A DNA stretch of 64,000 nucleotides from assembly GCA_031376425.1 (NCBI GenBank), contig JANMDR010000180.1, positions 14,238 through 78,237 of the forward strand, given 5' to 3'. The position numbers and the translations under genes are program-made. Position 1 is the stretch's first letter, and each line of letters begins with the position of its first letter. Below are positions 26,185 through 35,183 of this stretch, piece after piece. Source of the DNA: JANMDR01 sp031376425 (GTDB lineage: Bacteria > Pseudomonadota > Gammaproteobacteria > Burkholderiales > Usitatibacteraceae). The notes beneath the pieces were generated by a model. It was not told where the DNA came from. It saw only the letters and a program-made list of their open reading frames with translations, and ran no database searches.

Positions 26185-27255
26185 TCATGAGTTTACGGAG
26201 GCTGGTACTGCATCGGGCAGGCGCGGTGTTTTTTTGCCAGCCAATCGATCGCGCAGGTTGCCAAGATATCGGTTGGTTTCAATGTAGTTGTAGCTTAGTA
26301 GCGACGCAAAATAAACAATAATCGTTACTACAATCAATAACAAAATTGTGTCTGTTGGGCCCGTGATCACGCCGCTAAAATGAATAAATACCCCGAACAC
26401 GATAGTGTGGACCAAGTACGTTGAAAAGGAAATATCGCCCAACTTAGTAAGTAAGCTGGCAAACGGTAAAGCGCTTAACGGCTTTTCTAGCAACAAAAAT
26501 AACGCCAGCACCAGCCCCGACATTGCAATCTTGTAATGCAAGCCTAGCGCTAGGCGCGCGAGTACAAAATATAAACAAATGGCCAGAACGATAAAGATCG
26601 CTTTCTTATGCGCTTCGATAATATCGGTCGTTACTTTGTTTGAGAATAAAAACCCAATTACGATACCCGCAACAAATTCGTGCAATAGTGGACTGAAAAG
26701 TACGCGCAGCGGAAGCGACGGGCTTGGCAATAAACTCGGTAGCGTAGCCAGTAATACGGTGCAAATTAACAATCCAAATCGTTTTGAAATAAATAGACAG
26801 ACCGATAAAAGTAAGTAAAAGAAAAACTCAAAATTAAGGGTCCATCCCACAGTTAGCGGGGGGTACATACCAATGCCGCTGGCATTTTCGCTTGGCTGAA
26901 AAAGCAGTGATTTAATTAAAGATTCAGCGTTATAACGGGTGTAATAGAACTCCGTGGGGAAAAACGCGATGCAGGCTATGATTAGCGCTGTGTAAAACCA
27001 ATAGGTGGGTACAATTCTAAAAAGTCTAGCGACTGCAAATCTTCTTGGACTCTCCGTTGCCATTGCACTTTGATACATTACAAATCCGCTTAACACGAAA
27101 AAAATATCAACACCGAGCGAGCCATGCGTTGAAAAAAACGCGCCAACAGCAGTTTCGCTTTTAAAGTTAAAGAACACTTGCATGAAATGATGATAAACCA
27201 CTAGCCATGCGGCAAACGCGCGGAGAATTTGGATTGACGTATATTTTTTTTGCAT
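26185..27255 (-). CDS. Membrane acyltransferase (acyltransferase-3 / OafA-like)
   Basis: 356 residues with about ten membrane helices. The N-terminal IQILRAFAAWLVVYHHFMQV, FFVLSGFVMYQS and RRFAVARLFRIVPTYW are the hallmark motifs of the acyltransferase-3 family, which moves acetyl or other acyl groups onto cell-surface polysaccharides or lipids at the inner membrane. No SGNH domain is fused, unlike the second acyltransferase at 36567. No surrounding polysaccharide genes indicate the acceptor. Stand-alone gene. Confidence 0.9.
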   Translation of the reverse strand: MQKKYTSIQILRAFAAWLVVYHHFMQVFFNFKSETAVGAFFSTHGSLGVDIFFVLSGFVMYQSAMATESPRRFAVARLFRIVPTYWFYTALIIACIAFFPTEFYYTRYNAESLIKSLLFQPSENASGIGMYPPLTVGWTLNFEFFFYLLLSVCLFISKRFGLLICTVLLATLPSLLPSPSLPLRVLFSPLLHEFVAGIVIGFLFSNKVTTDIIEAHKKAIFIVLAICLYFVLARLALGLHYKIAMSGLVLALFLLLEKPLSALPFASLLTKLGDISFSTYLVHTIVFGVFIHFSGVITGPTDTILLLIVVTIIVYFASLLSYNYIETNRYLGNLRDRLAGKKTPRLPDAVPASVNS

Positions 27256-27483
27256 TTGCAGAGTTTACTGGTTCTATAAAGATTACAAATGCCAACTTGG
27301 CTTTGTTACAGATTTTAACATAGCCAAGAATAGATTTTTTAGCGGTATTATTAGTATTACAAGTTGCTTCACACTTGCATTACGTACTGTACCCCTATTT
27401 TTTACGAGGGCGAAGCGTTATAATTTCGAGTTATGGCTTGTATCGCCAAGCTGAGTTTGCTCAAACCCTTCAGGATAATGACC

Positions 27484-28059
27484 ATGGCGCAACCGAACAC
27501 CCCTTCAACTGGCGAAAAAGCCACAAACCCAGTAACAATGGCCATCTACGTTGCTATTGGCGCTGTGGTAATGATTATCGGCATTATTTTATTGGCTTCC
27601 TATGCCGTGCATTCGCATAAAGTGGGCGCTAATGTTGCGGTAACCGAGAAAACAACACTCAGTAATATCGCGCCGCTGACAACAGTGGTAGTTGATGCCA
27701 CTAAAGGCCCCGTGCCCAGTTTAAATATGCCCAAGCCTGCGGTAGCGGCTATTGATGCGCCGGTAGTCGCTATGGCTATTCCTACTGCAGTAGCACCGGG
27801 TACAGTCGTTGCCAAGCCTGCTGGCGGTAAAGGGGTGTATGAGGCTGGTTGCAATGCCTGTCATGCTGCAGGCATTGCTGGTGCGCCTAAAGCAGGTGAT
27901 AAAGGCGTTTGGGCGCCGCGTTTGGCTAAAGGTATGGCGACCCTGTACGATCACGCTATTAAAGGCATTGGTGCCATGCCAGCTAAAGGTGGTAATTCTG
28001 GTTTGGCCGATGCAGATGTGAAAGCTGCTGTGGACTATATGATGTCAATGGCGAAATAA
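27484..28059 (+). CDS. Membrane-anchored class I cytochrome c (c5-like)
   Basis: 191 residues from the ATG at 27484; another ATG two codons upstream (27478) sits closer to the AGGA box, so the exact start is open. One N-terminal membrane helix (YVAIGAVVMIIGIILLASYA) anchors it; an Ala/Pro/Val-rich linker of about 70 residues leads to a periplasmic cytochrome domain with haem motif CNACH and a probable axial Met in IGAMPAKGG. The family carries electrons in the periplasm, typically towards terminal oxidases. A TATAAT box at 27419-27424 lies about 55 bases upstream, without a convincing -35. The terminator at 28081-28106 ends the transcript. Confidence 0.9.
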   Translation: MAQPNTPSTGEKATNPVTMAIYVAIGAVVMIIGIILLASYAVHSHKVGANVAVTEKTTLSNIAPLTTVVVDATKGPVPSLNMPKPAVAAIDAPVVAMAIPTAVAPGTVVAKPAGGKGVYEAGCNACHAAGIAGAPKAGDKGVWAPRLAKGMATLYDHAIKGIGAMPAKGGNSGLADADVKAAVDYMMSMAK

Positions 28060-28080
28060 TTTGCTGTGCTAATCACACTA

Positions 28081-28106
28081 AAAAGCGGCAGAAATGCCGC
28101 TTTTTT
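28081..28106 (+). terminator. Rho-independent terminator after the cytochrome gene
   Basis: AAAAGCGGCA, GAAA loop, TGCCGCTTTTTT: a GC-rich stem capped by a tetraloop and followed by six T. It ends 26 bases before apaH begins, so apaH needs its own promoter or readthrough. Confidence 0.92.
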
Positions 28107-28132
28107 GCATTAAAAATGAGTGAATGGAAAAT

Positions 28133-28981
28133 ATGGCAACCTACGCAATTGGTGATCTGCAAGGCTGCTACTTAACCTTACAGGCCTTACTAAAAAAGAT
28201 TCAATTTAATCCAGCCGCTGATAAACTTTGGTTCGTTGGCGATTTAGTCAATCGTGGAGCTGATGCGCTGGAATGTTTAAGGTTTATTCACGGTTTGGGC
28301 AGCGCGGCCCTCGCCGTGCTTGGCAATCATGATTTACACTTGCTCGCCGTTGCCGCCGGAATTGCTAAAAAGAAGCGTGGCGATACCTTAGATGCTATTT
28401 TGGAAGCCCCTGATACGGCGACCTTGTTAGATTGGTTGCGCCATCGCCCTCTATTGCATAGCGAACAAATTGGCGGTCACATACACGTGCTGGTTCATGC
28501 CGGCATCTGGCCCACGTGGACGCTTAGCGATGCGCAAAGCTACGCCCATGAGGTAGAAAGCGCCTTGCGCAGTGCAACGTATAGCCAATATCTGGGGGAA
28601 ATGTATGGCGCCGAGCCGCGAACTTGGCATCCTGCGCTCACTGGCAATGACCGCCTGCGCCTCATCACCAATGTGTTCACACGGATGCGAGTGTTAGGCA
28701 CGGACGGGGATGATTTAGTGCTTGACACCAAATTTAAAGGCACCTTAAGCCAAATGCGGGCTAGCGACAATCCATGGTTTTGTGTGCCATCACAACGCGA
28801 TATGGGTGTAACGGTAGTTGCTGGGCATTGGTCAGCACTCGGGTTACACAGGGCACCAGGGTTCGTCGGCCTTGATAGCGGTTGCCTATGGGGGCGTGCG
28901 TTAACGGCGTATCGGCTGGAAGATGGTACGGTGTTTCAGCAAGCCAATTGTGAGGAAACGATAGTGAGCGGGCAGGATTAA
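28133..28981 (+). CDS. apaH: Symmetrical diadenosine tetraphosphatase
   Basis: Hydrolyses Ap4A to two ADP and can remove Np4 caps from RNA. 282 residues (E. coli 280) with the metallophosphoesterase motifs IGDLQGCY, FVGDLVNRGAD and LGNHDLH, then the family-specific HAGIWPTW, RMRVLGTDG and VVAGHWSALG. I chose the ATG at 28133, with GGAA just upstream, because the family begins MATYAIGDLQG; an ATG three codons earlier is possible. Faces plsC. Confidence 0.95.
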   Translation: MATYAIGDLQGCYLTLQALLKKIQFNPAADKLWFVGDLVNRGADALECLRFIHGLGSAALAVLGNHDLHLLAVAAGIAKKKRGDTLDAILEAPDTATLLDWLRHRPLLHSEQIGGHIHVLVHAGIWPTWTLSDAQSYAHEVESALRSATYSQYLGEMYGAEPRTWHPALTGNDRLRLITNVFTRMRVLGTDGDDLVLDTKFKGTLSQMRASDNPWFCVPSQRDMGVTVVAGHWSALGLHRAPGFVGLDSGCLWGRALTAYRLEDGTVFQQANCEETIVSGQD

Positions 28982-29014
28982 CATTGGCTTCAATTAGTAT
29001 TTGGCGCAACAACA

Positions 29015-29836
29015 TCAAGCCTCACCCTCACCAAAGCGCAACCGTTCATGATGCACAGGTACATTTAATATTTTGGCGATGGCCGCTTCGGCGGCATGGG
29101 CTAGGCTGCGGCGACAATTGGCGTGGGAAGTTTCGTTTTGTACTGGTTCGATAGTCGGCGCGAAAATTACTTCGGCAATGATAGATTTTTGCGAGATGAT
29201 TTGCCCCATAGATTGGCTGAATGTGAGCTCACCGATAAACGCTGCCGACGTGTCTGCTTCGCCATTGCTTTGGCGATAACGTAGTGCCACCGGTGCCACG
29301 GTGGCTTGGTTAGCAACGGCGGGTTCAAATAAAGAGGTATGAAATTTCAAAAGCTTATCTCCCGCCGTGGTGGTACCTTCGGGGAAAATGGCGACTGTAT
29401 TGTTTTTACGCAATTGCGCCGCAATGGCATCATTGGTTTTTGCGGCATCGGTGCGCTTGGCACGGCGGATAAAAATTGTGCCAGAATTGGTAGCCAAACT
29501 ACCAGCCACAGGCCAATCGGCAATTTCTGATTTCGCAATGAATCGGGACGGGTGCGCTGCGTTAATAACAAATACATCCAGCCAAGAAATATGATTTGCT
29601 ACTAAAACTACCTGCGGAGAAGATATTTTTGCCTCGCCACGAACGCTGAGCACAATATTCAGAATGCGCAATAGTTTGCCGCTCCACCATTTGATAATCC
29701 AATCTTGACCGCTCTTTTTGCAGCGGGGGAAAATAATTCCCGTGAGCATTAAACCAATACCCACGTGCAAAAATAGGCGCGTCCAGCGGATAAGGCGTTC
29801 GACTTTATTGGTGGAATCCGGTGTTGGCGCAGCCAT
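29015..29836 (-). CDS. plsC: 1-acyl-glycerol-3-phosphate acyltransferase family
   Basis: 273 residues from the ATG at 29836, one base after the gspF stop; an in-frame TTG lies five codons upstream. PlsC/LPLAT motifs: NHISWLD (catalytic H-x4-D), SRFIAKSEIADWPVAG, GTIFIRR and FPEGTTTAG. An N-terminal hydrophobic helix (LFLHVGIGLMLTGIIF) anchors it to the membrane. It likely acylates lysophosphatidic acid in phospholipid synthesis, though related enzymes act on ornithine or other lipids. The tight spacing after gspF implies shared transcription, without a clear functional link. Confidence 0.88.
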   Translation of the reverse strand: MAAPTPDSTNKVERLIRWTRLFLHVGIGLMLTGIIFPRCKKSGQDWIIKWWSGKLLRILNIVLSVRGEAKISSPQVVLVANHISWLDVFVINAAHPSRFIAKSEIADWPVAGSLATNSGTIFIRRAKRTDAAKTNDAIAAQLRKNNTVAIFPEGTTTAGDKLLKFHTSLFEPAVANQATVAPVALRYRQSNGEADTSAAFIGELTFSQSMGQIISQKSIIAEVIFAPTIEPVQNETSHANCRRSLAHAAEAAIAKILNVPVHHERLRFGEGEA

Positions 29837-29837
29837 T

Positions 29838-31091
29838 TTAGGTAGGCGCAATCGAAGTCACCGCCAACATTACGGCCGCCATTAAAAAGCCGATGCATAC
29901 GGTGATTAGCAAAATCGCCACCGGCCCAATTAACGTTGTTAGGCGCTGCAAGCGCGTGCGGCCAGCGTCAGAAAAAAGCTCGCCCAAGGTGACAGTCATC
30001 GCGGCTAATTCCCCCGATTTTTCACCGACGCGAATTAAATTTAAGCCAGTAGGATTAAGCGCCCGATATTTAGCCAAAGTATCCGCCAGGGTGGCACCAC
30101 CGCGTACTTCGCGGCTCACTAAGTCCATCAAACGGCGCTGGTTTGCAAACCGTAATCCACTGGACGCTAAATCCAATGCCGTTAGTATTGGTACCCTATT
30201 CGTCAATAAAATACCTAGCATGGTCGCCCAACGACCCAGTTCGCCTTCTATCAATACTGGTCCAATTAAAGGGAGGCGTGAAAGCCGCGCAAGCCATATG
30301 GTACGTGCCTCTGCGTCTTTTAAGCTCGCGCCAAGCAATATACAAAACACCACGACGCCAATCGCAACTGCCACCCAATTGGCTTTAAAAAATACGCCGG
30401 CATTGATAACCCAAAGCGAAATATCTGGCACCTTGGCTGCGCGGCTGCCTTGTATGAGTGTGGCAAATTTTGGCACCACAAACATAAAAATAATTAGTAC
30501 CGCCACAATACCCGCTACTACCAATACTGCCGGATAAAGCAGGGCATTGATAAGTTCTTTGCGGGTATTGGCTTCATACTCCATCTGTTTGGCAGCGTCT
30601 TGTAAACAGCTTGCTAGTTTGCCAGTCACTTCACCGGTTTGGGCAAGTTGGCTCACGTATACAGGGAATTTAATTTTTGATGCTTCTAACGCATCTACAA
30701 ACGTGCCGCCCGCGTTTAAGGTGCGCGTCATGGCATGTAAAGCGGCGCCCATGCGGGTGTTGGGGCGTGAGGCCGCCAGCGATGTGACAGCATCAATCAA
30801 TGTAATACCAGCGCGCAGCAAAGTGGCTAATTCGCGCATCACCAGTACTTGTTCTTGGGCGGTAATGCGACCACCGGTAATTTTTTGGGTTTGATTGGTG
30901 GCGACGATATTTCGAGTGTCACCAGCAGGTGCTTTGAGGCTAATCGGGCGCAAGCCTTGCTCACGTAACAATCCTAAGGCCTCTACCTCAGAGTGCGCCA
31001 AAATTGAGCCGGTGGTGGGCGCTGCGCTGTTGCCTTCGGCTAATAGCGATACAGCTTCGTAGCTAAAAGCAATGCGGCTTACGTCTGACAT
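29838..31091 (-). CDS. gspF: Type II secretion inner-membrane protein GspF
   Basis: 417 residues of the GspF/PilC family, the polytopic platform protein of type II secretion and type IV pilus machines. Two repeated domains are seen, each with a LLRAGI or LLTNRVPI helix (MRELATLLRAGITLIDAV and WATMLGILLTNRVPILTAL), and three membrane helices, including VLVVAGIVAVLIIFMFVVP and VAILLITVCIGFLMAAVML at the C-terminus. The N-terminal variant domain with EVEALGLLREQGLRP matches GspF. Its ATG overlaps the gspE stop (TAATG). Confidence 0.9.
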   Translation of the reverse strand: MSDVSRIAFSYEAVSLLAEGNSAAPTTGSILAHSEVEALGLLREQGLRPISLKAPAGDTRNIVATNQTQKITGGRITAQEQVLVMRELATLLRAGITLIDAVTSLAASRPNTRMGAALHAMTRTLNAGGTFVDALEASKIKFPVYVSQLAQTGEVTGKLASCLQDAAKQMEYEANTRKELINALLYPAVLVVAGIVAVLIIFMFVVPKFATLIQGSRAAKVPDISLWVINAGVFFKANWVAVAIGVVVFCILLGASLKDAEARTIWLARLSRLPLIGPVLIEGELGRWATMLGILLTNRVPILTALDLASSGLRFANQRRLMDLVSREVRGGATLADTLAKYRALNPTGLNLIRVGEKSGELAAMTVTLGELFSDAGRTRLQRLTTLIGPVAILLITVCIGFLMAAVMLAVTSIAPT

Positions 31092-32974
31092 TAAACTTCA
31101 CCTGCTACGCGCAACACTTCATCAATACCGGTTTTGCCCTGCCATGCTTTAATTAAGCCGTCTTCGCGCAGGGTGCGATATGGGGTCGTATTTTCTTGCA
31201 CCTCATTACGGGCAATTTCGGCAATTTCATCGCCGCTGGCTTGCCGCAAAATAGCATCCTGTACGGCTGGTGTTACGGTTAATAACTCATAAATGCCCAT
31301 GCGGCCTTTGTAGGCCACCGCATCGGCTACACCGGCATTGGGTGTCCGTACCTTTGCGGGGGTTGCAAATGATGCGGGAAAGCGTTTTTTAAGATGTTTA
31401 AAAGCGTCTGAGACACCTGTATTTAAGCTGGCTTCAGGCACTTCTGTAGATTTCGCAGGCAGTATTTTGCGCACCAATCGTTGCGCCATTACCGCGCGTA
31501 CGGAAGTTGAAAGTAAAAACGGCTCAATGCCCATTTCTAACATTCGTGTGAAAGCACTAGGCGCGTCATTGGTGTGCAAGGTGGCGAGTACCAAATGGCC
31601 GGTTAAGGCTGATTGAATCGCGATTTCCGCCGTTTCACGGTCACGAATTTCGCCAATCATAATCACATCAGGGTCATGCCGCAAAATGGAGCGTAGAGCG
31701 CGCGCAAAGGTATAACCAATTTCTGCGTGGGTTTGTATTTGAGTAACGCCAGACATCCGATATTCCACTGGGTCTTCTACGGTCACAATTTTTAGGCGAC
31801 GGTCATTGGCCTGTGCTAAAGCTGAATATAAGGTGGTACTTTTGCCTGAGCCTGTTGGCCCTGTTACTAGTACCAAACCATTTGGTTGTTGCAATAAGCT
31901 GCGCAAGCTTTGCAGATGGTCTGGCTCAAGGCCAAGGGAGTCAAGGCTCAAATCACCACGTTCTTTCGGCAACAGGCGCATTACAATTGATTCGCCATGC
32001 ACACCGGGTAAAGTGGATACACGAATGTCTAGTGCCATGCCGCTTACTCTCGTGGTCACGCGGCCATCTTGCGGTAGACGGCGCTCAGCAATATCTAAGC
32101 CAGCAATTAACTTTACCCGAGAGGCCACCGCTTCAAAGCGATCACGCGGCCGCTGCATACGGGTTTGCAATACCCCGTCAATGCGATAACGCACCTCAAA
32201 ATTGCGCTCGGCAGGTTCAATATGTACGTCTGATGCGCCCTCATCAACTGCTTGCGCCAACACATTATTGACTAGCTCAATAATCGGCGCTTCTTCCGCC
32301 ATTTCGCGTAAATACGAGGCGCTGGTGCTATTGCCTGCGTTGCGACCAGTTTTGATACCGGAGGCACCGCCGCGATTTTGTGTGGCTAGATGCGCTGTTA
32401 GGTGAGTAAGTATCCCGCCAAAGTGCTCAATATCCTGCGCGCGCGCCAATACTAATTGCACCTGATAACTTGAAAACGCCTCAGCTGCTTGCTCTGTTAA
32501 GCTCGCGTCCATTACGTCGGCCGCCATGAGATAAACTGTACTTGTGTCGCTGGCATCGAGCCAAGGTATAGCATTAACGCTAGCAAAATAGCCAGCGGGT
32601 AAACTACAAACGGCTAGTGCTGCCTCAATCGCGGCAGTGTCGGGTGGTTCCACGATGTTTTTTGCAATATCCACGCTAGCCGAAGCCAGTAGCGGTATGC
32701 CTGTTTGCATGCTCAATGCACCTAGGCATACTTCTTCAGATACGGCTCCAAGCCTTAGTAAAATCGCACCCAAGCGAATTGGGTTGCTTGGGTTTGTTAT
32801 CGTTAAATCGCGCTGAATGCCCAATGCTTTATCCACATCCGCCGCACTCACTTTCCCCAGAGCCACCAACAACTCACCCAATAAAAGGGTAGCAGCAGAG
32901 TCAATTGGGCGATGTTGCGCCGTGTTGGAGTTGTTGGCAGGAGCTAAGTTAGAAGCCGGCGGGGAAGAAGCCAT
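31091..32974 (-). CDS. gspE: Type II secretion ATPase GspE
   Basis: 627 residues from the ATG at 32974; a TTG nine codons earlier opens the same frame. Cytoplasmic secretion ATPase that powers pseudopilus assembly. An N-terminal GspE/MshE-type domain comes first (LLGELLVALGKVSAADVDKA), then Walker A GPTGSGKSTTLY, Asp box VEDPVEY, Walker B DVIMIGEIRDRETAEIA and the His box TGHLVLATLHTND. The protein has only two cysteines, both near the N-terminus; the tetracysteine zinc motif usual between RLVR and GIYELL in GspE/PilB is absent. Operon gspE-gspF-plsC. Confidence 0.9.
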   Translation of the reverse strand: MASSPPASNLAPANNSNTAQHRPIDSAATLLLGELLVALGKVSAADVDKALGIQRDLTITNPSNPIRLGAILLRLGAVSEEVCLGALSMQTGIPLLASASVDIAKNIVEPPDTAAIEAALAVCSLPAGYFASVNAIPWLDASDTSTVYLMAADVMDASLTEQAAEAFSSYQVQLVLARAQDIEHFGGILTHLTAHLATQNRGGASGIKTGRNAGNSTSASYLREMAEEAPIIELVNNVLAQAVDEGASDVHIEPAERNFEVRYRIDGVLQTRMQRPRDRFEAVASRVKLIAGLDIAERRLPQDGRVTTRVSGMALDIRVSTLPGVHGESIVMRLLPKERGDLSLDSLGLEPDHLQSLRSLLQQPNGLVLVTGPTGSGKSTTLYSALAQANDRRLKIVTVEDPVEYRMSGVTQIQTHAEIGYTFARALRSILRHDPDVIMIGEIRDRETAEIAIQSALTGHLVLATLHTNDAPSAFTRMLEMGIEPFLLSTSVRAVMAQRLVRKILPAKSTEVPEASLNTGVSDAFKHLKKRFPASFATPAKVRTPNAGVADAVAYKGRMGIYELLTVTPAVQDAILRQASGDEIAEIARNEVQENTTPYRTLREDGLIKAWQGKTGIDEVLRVAGEV

Positions 32975-33292
32975 AAAATTGAATTTTTGTTTAATGTACA
33001 AAATAAAAGCAGCGGATGATGCATTTTCGCAGTTTTATAGTTTTTTTGCGCGGGTTAAGTCGGATTAATCCCTGAAATGCTGCTGAAACTTGTTGAAAGT
33101 GAGGTCGCGCACAGAAAATCTAGCGCTGTTAGCAGTATCGTGGGGCATATAAAATGAGTAGTTAAAACGGCGGGGTTGTAATTCTCATCCGCACTAAAAA
33201 CAGTTTTATGTGTAAATACGCGCACTTACGAAGTATTTCCGTTGTAAAATAGCAACATATGCAGTCGCTCCGGCATGGTTTAAAATTCGCAT

Positions 33293-33321
33293 TTGCAAAT
33301 TCTTGCGGTTTTGTCTATGAT
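33293..33321 (+). promoter_or_regulatory. Sigma-70-type promoter of the exported-protein gene
   Basis: TTGCAA, 17-base spacer, TATGAT. It lies 193 bases upstream of the ATG at 33514, leaving a long untranslated leader. An AGGAGA ribosome binding site is at 33503-33508, five bases before the ATG. The rest of the gene-free stretch 33002-33513 shows no other feature I can name. Confidence 0.5.
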
Positions 33322-33513
33322 GGCGGAGACGTCAGTATTAAAGTAATAGCGTCAGCATGGCAATTTGATTCATTCTCCTGAAGTATTTAGGAAAGATTAC
33401 GCGGTTACAGTTAAAAAAGCCTCACTGCGTAAGCTATAGAAAAAAACCAAACGCCCTGCTAAACCGTTATAAAAAAATTTATGTTTTTCCATTATCCTTC
33501 CTAGGAGATAGTA

Positions 33514-34962
33514 ATGAGAGTTCTAAAATCAAAAGTTGCAATTTTAAGTTTGGCTGTTGCTGGTGTGTTTGCTGCTGCAAATGCGTCTGCTGCAACCCTC
33601 ACGCTGGCGACCGCATGCCCAGCCTCAAGCATCAAGTTAGCTAAAGAATTGCCACCAGCTGCTGCGGCTACTGTAGGTGCAGCCGAAGCTGTTGTAGCAA
33701 CTTTGGGCTTCGGTGTTGCCGGTGGGCAGCGTCGTTTTGTGCGTTTTGACCTAACACCTGGTGCAAAGTGGGGCACCGCAATTACTGGCGCTAACTTAGT
33801 AAATCTTGCCCCGGCTGCCGCATTCGCAAGCACGACCGTGGTACAGGGTGGTACGACAGCTGATCAATACGTTGTGTTTGAAGTTGAAGGTACTGCAGTT
33901 ACTGGAAACACTTCTGCGCAGACAATGACCTTAACTTTCACCAACATTATTATGCCTGCTGGTGCCGTAGCAACTCAATCTATTTCGTACAGCTTGCACG
34001 AAACTGCTGTTTCCGCTAGCGGCACAGTGCCAACAAATACAACCCGCCTTTCGAATCAAGGGCCTTGCGCTCTCGCAGAGGCTGTTGACTCATATCTTTT
34101 CACAATCGCAAACGTAAATGAAACTGTTGATGCCGTTGCTGGCTTCAAGAAGTTCACTACTGCTCCTGATACAGCATTAGATATCGGTGGTGCAATTACC
34201 TTGAAACTAGTTCCTGTTCCTCCGCTAGTTGCTGCCACAAACGTTGCGGTTACACTGCCTAATTTGTTTGCTGCTGGTACAACAATTGTTGTAACTTCTG
34301 ACAATGCGGCTGGTTTTGGCGCTTTGGCTACGGCAGGTAAGTTCTGGGAAAGTGGCGCGGTATGTACAACTACAATCGGTGCGCCTTTAGCTACTGCACG
34401 TACAGCTAACTCGGTTACATTCCCAGTGGTAGCTACCCCTGGCCCAGCGGCTGACGTTGACACTAAGTTCTTGTGCGGCGTAGTTGATGGCGTAACCATT
34501 ATTCCTCCACAAAACCTAAAAGCATCATTGGTTCCAGGTGCGGGTTCTGGCGCAGGTACTACACCAATTGCCATCTCGAACAACGTAGCGACAATCGTGC
34601 AAAATGGTGCTGTTCTACAATCACCATGGTTCTCGGTTAACCCTGCTGTTGCCTCATTCTTCTTCTTGACTAACACTAGCTCATTAGATATGGCTTACAC
34701 CACCACTATCTACTGTGAAAACGGCAATACCTGCACACCGGGTACTGGCGCTACGGGTTCAATCCCAGCTGGTAAATCAGTAAGAGTTGACGCAACTGGC
34801 GCGGCTGGTATGTTGGCTTCTACTTCTGGCCCAACACGCGCATCTGTAGTGTTCAACATTGTTGGCGCAACAGGTTCTGTTCAAGGTGATTTGGTAACTG
34901 TAAACGCAGCTAACGCTAACCAAACAACTTCTTCACACCTAATCCGTCCGGGTACAAACTAA
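33514..34962 (+). CDS. Exported Ala/Thr-rich surface protein, function unknown
   Basis: 482 residues. A clear Sec signal peptide (VAILSLAVAGVFAAANASA, cleavage after ASA near residue 27) is followed by a mature part rich in Ala, Thr and Val with almost no long charged stretches. It has six cysteines, an even number as in disulfide-bonded secreted proteins. Patterns such as FVRFDLTPGAKW and VVFEVEGTAVTGN suggest beta-sandwich structure. I know no matching family; S-layer-like or fimbrial surface protein is an inference. Expression signals are strong: a promoter at 33293-33321, AGGAGA with ideal spacing, and the terminator at 35031-35058. It is a single-gene transcript. Confidence 0.8.
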   Translation: MRVLKSKVAILSLAVAGVFAAANASAATLTLATACPASSIKLAKELPPAAAATVGAAEAVVATLGFGVAGGQRRFVRFDLTPGAKWGTAITGANLVNLAPAAAFASTTVVQGGTTADQYVVFEVEGTAVTGNTSAQTMTLTFTNIIMPAGAVATQSISYSLHETAVSASGTVPTNTTRLSNQGPCALAEAVDSYLFTIANVNETVDAVAGFKKFTTAPDTALDIGGAITLKLVPVPPLVAATNVAVTLPNLFAAGTTIVVTSDNAAGFGALATAGKFWESGAVCTTTIGAPLATARTANSVTFPVVATPGPAADVDTKFLCGVVDGVTIIPPQNLKASLVPGAGSGAGTTPIAISNNVATIVQNGAVLQSPWFSVNPAVASFFFLTNTSSLDMAYTTTIYCENGNTCTPGTGATGSIPAGKSVRVDATGAAGMLASTSGPTRASVVFNIVGATGSVQGDLVTVNAANANQTTSSHLIRPGTN

Positions 34963-35030
34963 TCTGAAAAGATTAAGTTTGGCTTGACGAACAGTTGTTG
35001 AATGTTGCTTTAGTTCGCAATAAGTAGTTT

Positions 35031-35058
35031 AAAACGGGGAGCGAAAGCTCCCCGTTTT
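35031..35058 (+). terminator. Rho-independent terminator
   Basis: AAAACGGGGAGC, GAAA loop, GCTCCCCGTTTT: a 12-bp perfect stem with a stable tetraloop ending in T residues, 68 bases after the exported-protein gene. Confidence 0.92.
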
Positions 35059-35183
35059 GCATTTGTTTAAACTGAAAAAAGCGTCGAGAACTGCATTAAA
35101 AATGGCGTTGAAGTCAGCAGTTTGTTGCGTTGACCATTTAAATAGCCAAGCGTTTTAAATGTTTTTCAAAAAAGAATATCTAA

